Positions 20,301-28,376 of a stretch of DNA of 64,000 bases are shown piece after piece. Where the stretch lies: the NCBI RefSeq assembly GCF_018882335.1, contig NZ_JACVOS010000007.1, positions 62,001 to 126,000 on the forward strand. The letters are read 5' to 3'. Both the position numbers and the translations under genes were made by a program. Every line of letters begins with the position of its first letter. Position 1 is the first letter of the stretch. This DNA comes from Polynucleobacter sp. AM-25C3. GTDB taxonomy: Bacteria; Pseudomonadota; Gammaproteobacteria; Burkholderiales; Burkholderiaceae. Below the pieces are notes generated by a model. That model was given only the letters and a program-made list of their open reading frames with translations. It searched no databases and was not told where the DNA came from.

Positions 20301-21555
20301 AGATATACAAATCTCCGCCCAAGTTAAAAAATTGATTGCCCTGGATCGCGAATGGGCCGATGTCAGTATTCTTTCTCACGAAAAAAATAAGGCATGGCAA
20401 ATACGTTTGAATTCACCCCAAATTGTTGGCAATGTGCAATGGCACCCTAGTAATAGCGATCATCCTAGTGGATTTATTTCCGGAAGACTTGCGCGCCTGA
20501 AACTGCCAGATCAACGCACACCTACAGACTTGCCTTCTAAAGAGAATGCTCCACTAAAATCGGTGAGCCTTAAGACCCCTGTCAGTCCAAATACTATCCC
20601 CAGCCTGGATTTAATGATCGATGATTTGAGTTGGACCAAAGCAAAGCTAGGCACCGTAAAGATTAAATCTAAAACTAGTCAGGACCTCATGCAGGTCGAG
20701 TCTATTCAAATCAATAATCCACAAGGCAACTCGATAATCAAAGGCCAATGGAATGCTCGCACTCCAAGCACCCCAGATCAGAGCTCTATCGTTGTGGATA
20801 TGAATATCAAAGACGCAGGCCAAATTATTGCCCATTGGAGCAACTCTAAATCTGTAGAGGGTGGAGAAGGAAAACTCAATGCCTCGCTTTCCTGGGCTGG
20901 CCCACTCTTTGCCCCAGCTTATGACTCACTTGCTGGTGAGGTCAGCCTTGATCTCGTCAAAGGCCGCCTACTGGAAGTCAATACAGATGGAGCCAAGTTA
21001 CTCGATGTTCTTAGTCTGCAAAGTCTCTTTAGATTTGCAACCTTTGACTTAAAGGGTAGTTTAGGAAACTTAGCGACTAAAGGTACGCCTTTTAATTCTA
21101 TTAATAGTAATTTTGAGATTGCACAAGGAATAGCCCAAACTAAGCAATTCACAATGATTTTGGATCAAGCTCGTGTAGCCATGACAGGACAAATAAATAT
21201 CCCCAAAGAAACTCAGGATCTTCGTATCACCATATTCCCTACGATTGATGCCACGGCAGGTTCACTAGCTGCGTTTGTTATCAACCCCATCATTGGCTTG
21301 GGGGCAGTGTTAGGTCAATACCTCATTACAAATCAAATTAATCGCACTATGCAAACGGATTATTTAGTGCAAGGTTCTTGGGAGAGTCCTGAAGTCATTC
21401 CACTCGATCAAAAAGGTCAACCGCTCGATGCTAAAACGCTAGAGACCATTCGAACAAAGAATCTTTTAAAAGAGCAAAGTAAGCCGAGTTCGCCGAACAC
21501 TGCTCCTACTAACCCGCCAGTAAATCAGAATAACTCCACCCAAATCCCAGCTTAG
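17386..21555 (+). CDS. yhdP: YhdP family AsmA-like protein (large envelope protein)
   Basis: A 1389-residue protein with a short basic cytoplasmic N-terminus, one membrane anchor at about residues 28-50 and a very long periplasmic part rich in beta-strand patterns. It has the DUF3971 and AsmA-like C-terminal character of the YhdP group. SARLGTNVTMDDVQVSWTG near residue 65 and GLGAVLGQYLITNQINRTM near 1310 resemble family landmarks. Homologues bridge the inner and outer membranes and are implicated in phospholipid transport. It is longer than E. coli YhdP (about 1266), and the tail after 1345 is a Pro/Asn-rich extension. The nitrilase gene follows after 6 nt. Confidence 0.88.
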   Translation: MLRNIIRTRLQSVLQKRPPGPGGIWRKRALILAGVTVAFFVIGHLGVRFVLWPQIEKSKPALERLMSARLGTNVTMDDVQVSWTGIRPSFMIEGLRFNGATASTPPLFIQNISGQLSWLSFYHLSPYFHEITFNQVQLYAQRDAKGAVSIAGVPIKSRSNDFATESWLLAQNDIQINNAKIFWEDQQGRKLKTSIEIKDFHFTNGIRRHQGGLNAITPWSPNPISVQANFVHHLGGQAGDWRDWVGTFSWDLADFNLSQISKDISLPLHDLGGKLSSKGSLKLDGGKADGGQMSLTADRLKVQLNKDEDPIEFGRLETDLLQDTDSGLNSITTKTLAWRNIDSPSTAPLEKLSPITFRWRPPKDGAEIKEFGFSSPKIQVEDIALFALNLPLPKKIHQWIKISEADGELQNLDINWSESQSALSALPIPGNWFSANSLDFTISAKLNGISFIRINKSMPSASNLSGNLVSNQRQGSLTIDSNNLELEMSDFLSSPEIQLDRAKGEISWSKQKGGWLINAKKLQLSNSEITTNLDLSYLLSGPKQPDQMVLDMEFVKAKLATAHRYLPVGMDKDSRLYLSKAFESGDIQNGSLHIKGDPNQVPYPAGTVGELSLHLPFAKASFKPAPLLPKNQGIWQTFSNVSGNIDMKQSTLNVAIDKANFKKVLLTNINSQIPNLSAKQLTLLINGAVEGDGSEILEYLFASPVGIQQANLAKNLTLKGPVNLDIGLKIPLSGSDDVNFDAKITLPGNQAQWGNAPPLENLKGKVRITETNPEFEDVTANFLGGAFKISSAPSSSGNSSFSIGGDINASFIKDYISGNLQSRTHPALLSAMSGSAKYEGMINFNKAGSQANLKFDLRNWASSAPAPAKKLMGTPMLGELSLKTYTTSKSNPVRADWSGKLGDQYFIQGNLNFANEIKNALGIGAVAPLPQQGLGMHLASNELNLDQWIEFLGAGKPMGKASEANKSDIPNEDIQISAQVKKLIALDREWADVSILSHEKNKAWQIRLNSPQIVGNVQWHPSNSDHPSGFISGRLARLKLPDQRTPTDLPSKENAPLKSVSLKTPVSPNTIPSLDLMIDDLSWTKAKLGTVKIKSKTSQDLMQVESIQINNPQGNSIIKGQWNARTPSTPDQSSIVVDMNIKDAGQIIAHWSNSKSVEGGEGKLNASLSWAGPLFAPAYDSLAGEVSLDLVKGRLLEVNTDGAKLLDVLSLQSLFRFATFDLKGSLGNLATKGTPFNSINSNFEIAQGIAQTKQFTMILDQARVAMTGQINIPKETQDLRITIFPTIDATAGSLAAFVINPIIGLGAVLGQYLITNQINRTMQTDYLVQGSWESPEVIPLDQKGQPLDAKTLETIRTKNLLKEQSKPSSPNTAPTNPPVNQNNSTQIPA

Positions 21556-21561
21556 GCCGCC

Positions 21562-22395
21562 ATGAACCCCCTTGCAAATGCTTCGGAACTCAAAATTGCA
21601 TCGATACAAATGGTATCAACACCTCAGCTCAATGAGAATCTTGAGGTGGCTGCGCGCTTGACTAAATCCGCCTCGGATTGTGGATCTCAGCTTGTAGTGC
21701 TGCCAGAATATTTTTGCTTAATGGGAATGAAAGACGCCGATAAAGTAAATGTGCGGGAGGCTGCTGGGTCTGGCCCAATTCAAGAGCGGCTCGCTGCAAT
21801 TGCGCAAGAAAATAATATTTATCTAGTCGCTGGCTCCATTCCCCTGGAAGCCAAAGAATCCAACAAAGTTCTCAATAGCTCTCTCGTATTTAATCCACAG
21901 GGAAAGCAAATTGCTCGATACGACAAAATTCATTTGTTTGGCTTTCAAACTGAGACGGAGCGCTACGAAGAATCCGAAACCATTGCACCAGGCAGCCAGC
22001 CAGGCCAATTCGAAATTCAAGTTAATTCGATGGATTGGCGCTTTGGTTTAAGCATTTGCTATGACTTGCGTTTTCCAGAACTGTATCGGGCGCTTGGCCA
22101 AGTCGATTGCCATATTATTCCCGCTGCATTTACCTATACTACCGGCAAAGATCATTGGGAAATTCTTCTGCGCGCCCGTGCCATAGAAAATCAATGCTAC
22201 GTACTATCCTCAGCACAAGGTGGCATTCACCTTAATCAACGGCGTACATGGGGTGAGAGCATGCTGATTGATCCTTGGGGGGAAATATTAAGCAATCTTG
22301 CCGAAGGTGAGGGATTTATTACTGGCACGCTAAGCAAAGATAAATTAAAAGAGGTACGCTCTAAGTTACCCGCACTAAAACACCGCAAGCTTTAA
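21562..22395 (+). CDS. Carbon-nitrogen hydrolase (nitrilase superfamily, Nit-type amidase)
   Basis: A 277-residue protein with the complete nitrilase triad: Glu in VVLPEYFCLMG, Lys in YDKIHLFGF and Cys in SICYDLRFPELYR. The context resembles the Nit1/Nit2 branch, whose bacterial members act as deaminated-glutathione amidases, a metabolite-repair role; other omega-amidase activities cannot be excluded. It lies between yhdP and tldD, overlapping tldD by one base (TAATG), so the three are probably one operon. Confidence 0.88.
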   Translation: MNPLANASELKIASIQMVSTPQLNENLEVAARLTKSASDCGSQLVVLPEYFCLMGMKDADKVNVREAAGSGPIQERLAAIAQENNIYLVAGSIPLEAKESNKVLNSSLVFNPQGKQIARYDKIHLFGFQTETERYEESETIAPGSQPGQFEIQVNSMDWRFGLSICYDLRFPELYRALGQVDCHIIPAAFTYTTGKDHWEILLRARAIENQCYVLSSAQGGIHLNQRRTWGESMLIDPWGEILSNLAEGEGFITGTLSKDKLKEVRSKLPALKHRKL

Positions 22396-23909
22396 TGAAG
22401 AAAGTTCAGCAGAACAAGATGAAAGCACCAGAAGCATTATTTCCAAGTGATTGGACTAAGCCCAAAAAACAGGCTGACCTTCTCAAGCTAGCAAAATCTA
22501 TTCTCCTTGAGCCAACAGGCCTCTCCGAGCAGGATTTGCATCGCACCTTTGGCAATATGTTTACACATCAACTTGATGATGCTGACCTCTACTTTCAGCA
22601 CACTCGAAGTGAGAGTTGGAGTCTTGAGGAAGGTATTGTTAAGTCTGGAAGCTTTAGCATCGACCAAGGCGTTGGTGTGCGTGCAATTTATGGCGATAAA
22701 ACTGCTTTTGCTTACTCCGATGAAATCAATTTAGAGGCTTTAAATAAGGCTGCAAAATCCACTCGAGTAATTGGCCCTCAAGGCGGTAAACGCGCCATAG
22801 CAAGCAAAATCTTTACTCCCGTTTCTAATGGCCTGTACTCAGACTTAAATCCTTTAGATTCACTTGCCCCACAAGAAAAAATTGCCTTACTTGAAGGTAT
22901 TGAGCGTCGCGCCAAAGCACGTGATCCACGCATCATTCAGGTGATGGCCAGCCTAGCCGGTGAGTTTGATGTTGTTCTGGTGGTTCGAGCTGATGGCTTA
23001 TTGGCTGCTGATGTGCGCCCACTAGTGCGAGTCTCAGTTCATGTAATTGCCGAGCAAAATGGTCGCCGTGAGTCCGGATCTTCAGGTGGTGGCGCCCGCC
23101 ATGATTACCACTATTTCAATACTGAATTGATTAATCAATATGTTGATGAAGCTGTCGATGGGGCACTAATTAATTTGGACTCTCGCCCGGCTCCAGCAGG
23201 TCCGATGACTGTAGTGATGGGTCCAGGTTGGCCTGGCGTATTACTTCATGAAGCAGTTGGTCATGGTCTCGAAGGAGACTTTAATCGCAAGGGCTCTTCC
23301 GCATTTGCTGGTTGCATTGGACAACGTGTAGCTGCTAAAGGCGTCACCGTGGTGGATGATGGAACGCTATCTGGTCGTCGCGGCTCACTCAACATCGATG
23401 ACGAAGGCACCCCCACCCAGTGCACCACTCTCATTGAGGATGGTATTTTGAAGGGCTACATCCAAGATAGCCTCAATGCCCGCCTCATGAATATGCCCCT
23501 AACAGGGAATGGTCGGCGAGAGAGTTTTGCCTCCCTGCCAATGCCTCGCATGACCAATACCTATATGTTGGCCGGTAAAGATGATCCCCAAGAGATCGTG
23601 GCTAGCATCAAACGCGGCCTTTATGCGGTCAACTTTGGCGGTGGCCAAGTCGACATTACCAGCGGCAAGTTTGTGTTCTCAGCCTCTGAAGCCTATTGGG
23701 TAGAGAACGGCAAAATTCAATATCCCGTCAAAGGCGCCACCATTATTGGTAGTGGCCCTGAATCCCTAAAACAGGTCTCTATGATCGGAAATGACCTCAA
23801 ATTAGACGGTGGCATCGGGGTTTGCGGCAAAGAAGGTCAAAGCGTCCCCGTGGGCGTTGGACAGCCCACTTTACGTATTGATAGCCTGACTGTCGGGGGA
23901 ACCGCTTAA
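22395..23909 (+). CDS. tldD: Metalloprotease TldD
   Basis: A 504-residue protein of the TldD/PmbA family. The metal-binding HEAVGHGLEGD (HExxxH) lies near residues 290-300, followed by FNRKGSSAFAG and the conserved GNGRRESFASLPMPRMTNTYM block. With its partner TldE/PmbA, not in this window, it forms a heterodimeric peptidase that degrades unfolded peptides and matures some modified peptides. The start overlaps the nitrilase stop by one base; a second Met nine codons in is an alternative. Confidence 0.94.
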   Translation: MKKVQQNKMKAPEALFPSDWTKPKKQADLLKLAKSILLEPTGLSEQDLHRTFGNMFTHQLDDADLYFQHTRSESWSLEEGIVKSGSFSIDQGVGVRAIYGDKTAFAYSDEINLEALNKAAKSTRVIGPQGGKRAIASKIFTPVSNGLYSDLNPLDSLAPQEKIALLEGIERRAKARDPRIIQVMASLAGEFDVVLVVRADGLLAADVRPLVRVSVHVIAEQNGRRESGSSGGGARHDYHYFNTELINQYVDEAVDGALINLDSRPAPAGPMTVVMGPGWPGVLLHEAVGHGLEGDFNRKGSSAFAGCIGQRVAAKGVTVVDDGTLSGRRGSLNIDDEGTPTQCTTLIEDGILKGYIQDSLNARLMNMPLTGNGRRESFASLPMPRMTNTYMLAGKDDPQEIVASIKRGLYAVNFGGGQVDITSGKFVFSASEAYWVENGKIQYPVKGATIIGSGPESLKQVSMIGNDLKLDGGIGVCGKEGQSVPVGVGQPTLRIDSLTVGGTA

Positions 23910-23928
23910 TACGGCTTAAAATAGTTGA

Positions 23929-25053
23929 ATGAGCCAACAAAACACGAATCCCGCTAACTGGTATGCCGCCGTCGACAAAACGTCGGATACAGATGATCAA
24001 CGCATTCATAACATTACTGTTCTGCCACCGCCAGAGCATTTAATTCGCTTCTTTCCGATTTCGGGAACTCCTACTGAAGCCTTAATCAGTAAAACACGCA
24101 GCAAAATTCGGAACATTATTCATGGCAAAGATGATCGCCTCTTGGTCATCATCGGACCCTGTTCCATTCATGATCCCCGTGCAGCCTTAGAGTACTGCCA
24201 ACGATTGTTAGCAGAGCGTGATCGCTTTGCCGGTGAACTTGAAATTGTGATGCGCGTCTATTTCGAAAAGCCACGCACGACTGTTGGTTGGAAGGGTTTA
24301 ATTAACGACCCCTACTTGGATGAGAGCTACCGCATTGAAGAAGGTCTGCGCATTGCACGTCAAGTGCTGATGGAAATTAATCGTCTTGGCATGCCTGCTG
24401 GCAGCGAGTTCCTAGATGTGATTTCTCCGCAATACATTGCTGACTTGATTTCTTGGGGCGCTATCGGAGCACGTACCACCGAGAGCCAGGTTCACCGTGA
24501 ACTCGCTTCAGGCCTCTCTGCACCCATCGGATTCAAGAACGGCACAGACGGCAATATCAAGATCGCAACGGATGCTATTCAAGCAGCTAGCCGCCCACAC
24601 CATTTCTTGTCAGTACACAAAAATGGTCAAGTCTCCATTGTGGAAACTAAGGGTAATAAAGATTGCCACGTCATTTTGCGTGGTGGTAAAGAGCCAAACT
24701 ATGAAGCACAGTACGTTCAAGCAGCTTGCGCTGAGCTAGAAGCAGCAAAGCTTCCAGGCAGTTTGATGGTTGACTTATCGCATGCGAACTCCAGCAAAAA
24801 GCATGAGCGTCAAATTGTGGTTGCAGAAAATATTGCTGAGCAAATTGAATCTGGCTCACGCCAAATTTTTGGCGTGATGATTGAAAGCCATCTCAATGAT
24901 GGCGCACAAAAATTCTCGCCAGGAAAAGATGATCCGAATAAGCTGGAGTATGGCAAAAGCATTACAGATGCCTGCATTAACTGGGAGGATTCAGTTAATG
25001 TATTGCAACGCCTCGCATTGGCAGTGAAGAATCGCAGAAAAGCAAAGAAATAA
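23929..25053 (+). CDS. 3-deoxy-7-phosphoheptulonate synthase (class I DAHP synthase)
   Basis: A 374-residue AroF/G/H-type enzyme. LLVIIGPCSIHDP holds the metal-ligand Cys; KPRTTVGWKGLINDPYLD, GARTTESQVHRELASGLS, GFKNGTDGN and MVDLSHANSSKKH are family landmarks. It joins PEP and erythrose 4-phosphate, the first step of the shikimate pathway. Which amino acid feeds back on it cannot be decided from what I can see, so I give no isozyme letter. The N-terminus extends some 15 residues beyond E. coli AroG. A strong terminator follows at 25093. Confidence 0.94.
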   Translation: MSQQNTNPANWYAAVDKTSDTDDQRIHNITVLPPPEHLIRFFPISGTPTEALISKTRSKIRNIIHGKDDRLLVIIGPCSIHDPRAALEYCQRLLAERDRFAGELEIVMRVYFEKPRTTVGWKGLINDPYLDESYRIEEGLRIARQVLMEINRLGMPAGSEFLDVISPQYIADLISWGAIGARTTESQVHRELASGLSAPIGFKNGTDGNIKIATDAIQAASRPHHFLSVHKNGQVSIVETKGNKDCHVILRGGKEPNYEAQYVQAACAELEAAKLPGSLMVDLSHANSSKKHERQIVVAENIAEQIESGSRQIFGVMIESHLNDGAQKFSPGKDDPNKLEYGKSITDACINWEDSVNVLQRLALAVKNRRKAKK

Positions 25054-25092
25054 AGAAATCAGCAGATAAAGCGAGACTGCTTTGTTGACCTC

Positions 25093-25125
25093 AAAAGAGA
25101 CTAATTTACTTAGTCTCTTTTTTTT
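25093..25125. terminator. Terminator of the DAHP synthase gene, overlapping the end of the adenosyltransferase gene
   Basis: AAAAGAGACTAA (25093-25104) pairs perfectly with TTAGTCTCTTTT (25110-25121) around a 5-nt loop, with four more T residues after it on the plus strand. The right arm and T-run code for the last residues of the convergent adenosyltransferase (stop at 25106-25108). The A-run on the left makes it potentially bidirectional. Confidence 0.85.
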
Positions 25126-25675
25126 CATGCTTCCATAGAATGTCTTGACCACCAGCCGCGCGATTGAGTACGCGCGCTAATACAAACAAGAGATCAGACA
25201 GGCGATTGACGTACTGACGTGGAGCGTCATATAAAGGCTCTTCCCAACCCAAGCGCACAATCGATCGTTCGGCGCGTCTACAAACTGTGCGGCATACGTG
25301 AGCTTGGGCAGCGGCACGAGTACCGCCGGGGAGAATAAATTCCGTTAATGGGGGCAAGGTTGCATTGTATTTTTCTAGCCAAATATCCAGTTGGGCTACG
25401 TGCTCTGGCTTAAGCAAGGTGTAATTCGGGATGCAAAGTTCGCCACCCAAATCAAACAAGTCATGCTGCACTTGCAAAAATAACTCTTTGAACTCTCCAG
25501 CAATGCTTTCGGGGATTGATTCAGTCATTAAAACCCCGATTTCTGAGTTCAACTCATCCACGTCACCCATGGCGCAGATGCGTAAATGATCCTTCTCGAC
25601 TCGGCTGCCATCACCCAGTCCGGTCATACCGGCATCACCGGTTCTAGTGGCTATTTTTGAAAGTCGATTTCCCAT
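25106..25675 (-). CDS. PduO-type ATP:cob(I)alamin adenosyltransferase
   Basis: A 189-residue protein from the ATG at 25675. KIATRTGDAGMTGLGDGSRV is the N-terminal ATP-binding segment of PduO-type transferases, and GDVDELNSEIG, ILPGGTRAAAQAHVCRTVCRRAER and PRQYVNRLSDLLFVLARVLN follow in family order. It makes adenosylcobalamin from cob(I)alamin and ATP. The frame runs 81 codons further upstream into the divergent glcD, but that part has no family resemblance, so I reject the longer form. No B12-dependent enzyme is encoded nearby. Confidence 0.92.
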   Translation of the reverse strand: MGNRLSKIATRTGDAGMTGLGDGSRVEKDHLRICAMGDVDELNSEIGVLMTESIPESIAGEFKELFLQVQHDLFDLGGELCIPNYTLLKPEHVAQLDIWLEKYNATLPPLTEFILPGGTRAAAQAHVCRTVCRRAERSIVRLGWEEPLYDAPRQYVNRLSDLLFVLARVLNRAAGGQDILWKHEKKETK

Positions 25676-25693
25676 GCAACTAATTATAGGTAA

Positions 25694-27208
25694 ATGGCTA
25701 AAATGATTCTTATGAATATGGTGACCCCACCCCCAGATATCGCGGCAATCGCTGCCCTTCAATCCAAATTGGTATCGGCCTTGCGCCCTATCCTCCCCGA
25801 ATACGCCTTGCTGTGGGAGCCTGAGGACACAATTCCCTACGAATGTGATGGTCTGGCTGCCTATCGACGCATGCCATTGGCGGTTGCCCTGCCAGAAACT
25901 GAAGATCAGGTCGCCCAAATACTGAAGATTTGCTTTGAGATGCAGGTCCCAATCGTCCCACGTGGATCGGGAACAGGCTTATCAGGTGGTGCCATGCCAA
26001 TTTCCCAAGGATTAGTGCTTTCGCTAGCCAAGCTCAAGAAAATCGTCAGTATTGACCCTTTTACACGCACTGCAGTAGTTCAGCCAGGCGTACGAAATTT
26101 AGCTATCTCTGAAGCGGTTGCTCATCTGGGTCTGTATTACGCCCCAGACCCCTCTTCACAAATTGCCTGTTCTATTGGTGGCAATGTAAATGAGAACTCC
26201 GGTGGCGTGCACTGCCTTAAATATGGCCTTACTCTTCACAATGTATTGAAAGTCCGCGGCATTTTGATGAATGGCGAGATTGTGGAGTTCGGCAGTCTTG
26301 CGCCCGATGCCCCTGGTCTAGATTTACTCGCTATCGTAATGGGTAGTGAAGGCATGCTTGCCGTAGTGACTGAAGTCACTGTCAAGCTCATTGCTAAACC
26401 AAAGTTAGCACGCGTCATTATGGCTAGCTTTGACGATATTGAAAAAGGTGCCAATGCGGTTGCCGCCATTATTGCTGCTGGCATTATTCCTGCTGGCCTC
26501 GAGATGATGGATAAAGCAACTACCCGCGCAGTTGAAGAGTTTGTGCATGCGGGCTATGACCTTGAGGCCGAGACCATCCTACTTTGTGAGTCCGACGGCA
26601 CACCAGAAGAAGTTGCTGAAGAAATCGAGCGCATGACTAAAGTACTCGAACTAGCAGGTGCTAGCGGTATTCAGATTTCTCAGAATGAAGCTGAGCGACT
26701 CAAGTTTTGGAGCGGTCGCAAGAACGCCTTCCCAGCAGCTGGACGCTTAGCGCCTGATTACTACTGCATGGATGGCACTATCCCTCGCAGAAATATTGGC
26801 ACCTTACTGAGACGCATTCAGGGCATGGAAAAGAAATATGGCCTGGCCTGCTTGAACGTATTTCATGCGGGCGACGGTAATATGCATCCCCTCATTTTGT
26901 TTAACGGCGCCGATCAAGAAGAGTGGCATCGTGCTGAAGAATTCGGCACTGAAATTCTAGAAGCCTGCGTTGAGCTTGATGGCACGATCACGGGTGAGCA
27001 CGGTGTTGGTATTGAAAAGATTAATTCCATGTGCGTTCAGTTTGGCGAGGGTGAACGAGAAATGTTCTGGGGCGTTAAAGCCGCATTTGATCCCGAGAAA
27101 CTCCTCAACCCTGATAAAGCGATCCCCACCTTAAATCGCTGCGCCGAGTATGGTCGCATGCGCATTAGTGGGGGCAATTTACCGCACCCAGAGTTGGAGC
27201 GCTTCTAA
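25694..27208 (+). CDS. glcD: Glycolate oxidase FAD subunit GlcD
   Basis: A 504-residue FAD-binding PCMH-type oxidoreductase. VPRGSGTGLSGGAMP is the FAD phosphate-binding loop, PDPSSQIACSIGGNVNENSGG is the second FAD contact, and the C-terminal cap has NVFHAGDGNMHPL and GEHGVGIEK. With GlcE and GlcF it oxidises glycolate to glyoxylate, passing electrons to the respiratory chain. Met codons at residues 1, 4, 7 and 9 leave the start open; only 18 nt separates the first from the divergent adenosyltransferase, so a later one is plausible. The stop overlaps glcE by one base. Confidence 0.94.
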   Translation: MAKMILMNMVTPPPDIAAIAALQSKLVSALRPILPEYALLWEPEDTIPYECDGLAAYRRMPLAVALPETEDQVAQILKICFEMQVPIVPRGSGTGLSGGAMPISQGLVLSLAKLKKIVSIDPFTRTAVVQPGVRNLAISEAVAHLGLYYAPDPSSQIACSIGGNVNENSGGVHCLKYGLTLHNVLKVRGILMNGEIVEFGSLAPDAPGLDLLAIVMGSEGMLAVVTEVTVKLIAKPKLARVIMASFDDIEKGANAVAAIIAAGIIPAGLEMMDKATTRAVEEFVHAGYDLEAETILLCESDGTPEEVAEEIERMTKVLELAGASGIQISQNEAERLKFWSGRKNAFPAAGRLAPDYYCMDGTIPRRNIGTLLRRIQGMEKKYGLACLNVFHAGDGNMHPLILFNGADQEEWHRAEEFGTEILEACVELDGTITGEHGVGIEKINSMCVQFGEGEREMFWGVKAAFDPEKLLNPDKAIPTLNRCAEYGRMRISGGNLPHPELERF

Positions 27209-28356
27209 TGTCCAAATCCAACACGAACATGAATATTGATTTATTTCGAGAGCAAATTCTCGCGGCAGCCAAAAACAAGGCGCCTTTATCGATTGAAGGT
27301 GGTGGCACGAAGTCTTGGTATGGCAATGCTAATTCCCACACCAAGTTAGATACCCGCTCCTACCCTGGCATCCTAGAGTATCAACCTGAAGAACTTGTGA
27401 TTACAGCTTGTGCAGGCACGCCACTGAAAGAGATTGAAGCGGCTCTGGCAGAAAAAAACCAGGTGCTACCTTTTGAACCACCGCACTTTGGCGAGAATGC
27501 GACTTTTGGTGGTGCAATTGCCGCAGGCTTAGCTGGTCCAGGCCGTATTAGCGTTGGCAACTTACGCGACTTTGTTCTAGGTGCGCGCATCATGGATGGC
27601 CAAGGCCAAGACTTGTCTTTTGGTGGCAAGGTCATGAAGAACGTTGCTGGGTATGACGTTTCCCGCTTGCTACCAGGATCCATGGGAACCTTGTCGCTGT
27701 TGCTTGAGGCTTCTGTAAAGGTATTGCCCAAACCAGCAGCGACTGCAACGTTACGCTGTCAGATCTCTCAAGAAAAAGCCTTACGGGTTTTAAATGAATG
27801 GGCTGGTCAACCACTACCGCTATCAGCAAGTTGCTGGATTGGTGGGCCAAGACAAGATGGTGAGCTGACCATTCGTTTAGCCGGTGCGCTTGCAGCAGTT
27901 AAAGCTGCTATTCCTCTGATGAATGCCGCTATTGATGCCGCTGAAGTGGATTCGACAATTGCACAAGCATTTTGGAATGATTTACGTGAACAGCGCTTGG
28001 CCGTTTTCACAAGCCTACACAGTAATGACACACTCTATCGTTTAGCTCTACCAGCTATCTGCGGACCACTGGCTCTTGAAAATATAAGCGGTGACATTGC
28101 ATTGGAATGGCATGGTCAGCAACGTTGGATAAAGGCGCTTGGGGATGATGCTACTTTCGCATCCATCAAAGCATTAGCCAATTCTCATGGTGGGCATGCA
28201 ACACGTTTTAGACAAGGTGCTGATGTTAATCCAGCCAATCAACGTTTTACCCTTCTGAGTGAACAAGCACACTCAGCCGCTTTAGAGGCAGTACAAGCAC
28301 GCCTAAGAGCCGCCTTTGATCCAGCAGGCGTATTTGCTACTTCACGCCTTCCTTAA
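27208..28356 (+). CDS. glcE: Glycolate oxidase FAD-binding subunit GlcE
   Basis: A 382-residue second FAD/PCMH subunit. IEGGGTKSWYG, FEPPHFGENATFGGAIAAGLAGP and KVMKNVAGYDVSRLLPGSMGTLSLLLEASVKV match GlcE. It is shorter than GlcD and lacks its C-terminal metal-site motif, as expected. It begins with a TAATG overlap of the glcD stop, so the two are coupled. Residues 1-8 (with a second Met at 8) may not be part of the protein. Confidence 0.93.
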   Translation: MSKSNTNMNIDLFREQILAAAKNKAPLSIEGGGTKSWYGNANSHTKLDTRSYPGILEYQPEELVITACAGTPLKEIEAALAEKNQVLPFEPPHFGENATFGGAIAAGLAGPGRISVGNLRDFVLGARIMDGQGQDLSFGGKVMKNVAGYDVSRLLPGSMGTLSLLLEASVKVLPKPAATATLRCQISQEKALRVLNEWAGQPLPLSASCWIGGPRQDGELTIRLAGALAAVKAAIPLMNAAIDAAEVDSTIAQAFWNDLREQRLAVFTSLHSNDTLYRLALPAICGPLALENISGDIALEWHGQQRWIKALGDDATFASIKALANSHGGHATRFRQGADVNPANQRFTLLSEQAHSAALEAVQARLRAAFDPAGVFATSRLP

Positions 28357-28376
28357 GTATTTCTTTTAGTCTTCCT

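Noticed and set aside
25676-25918. 81-residue N-terminal extension of the adenosyltransferase
   Set aside because: It lies antisense to glcD and shows no similarity to the family.
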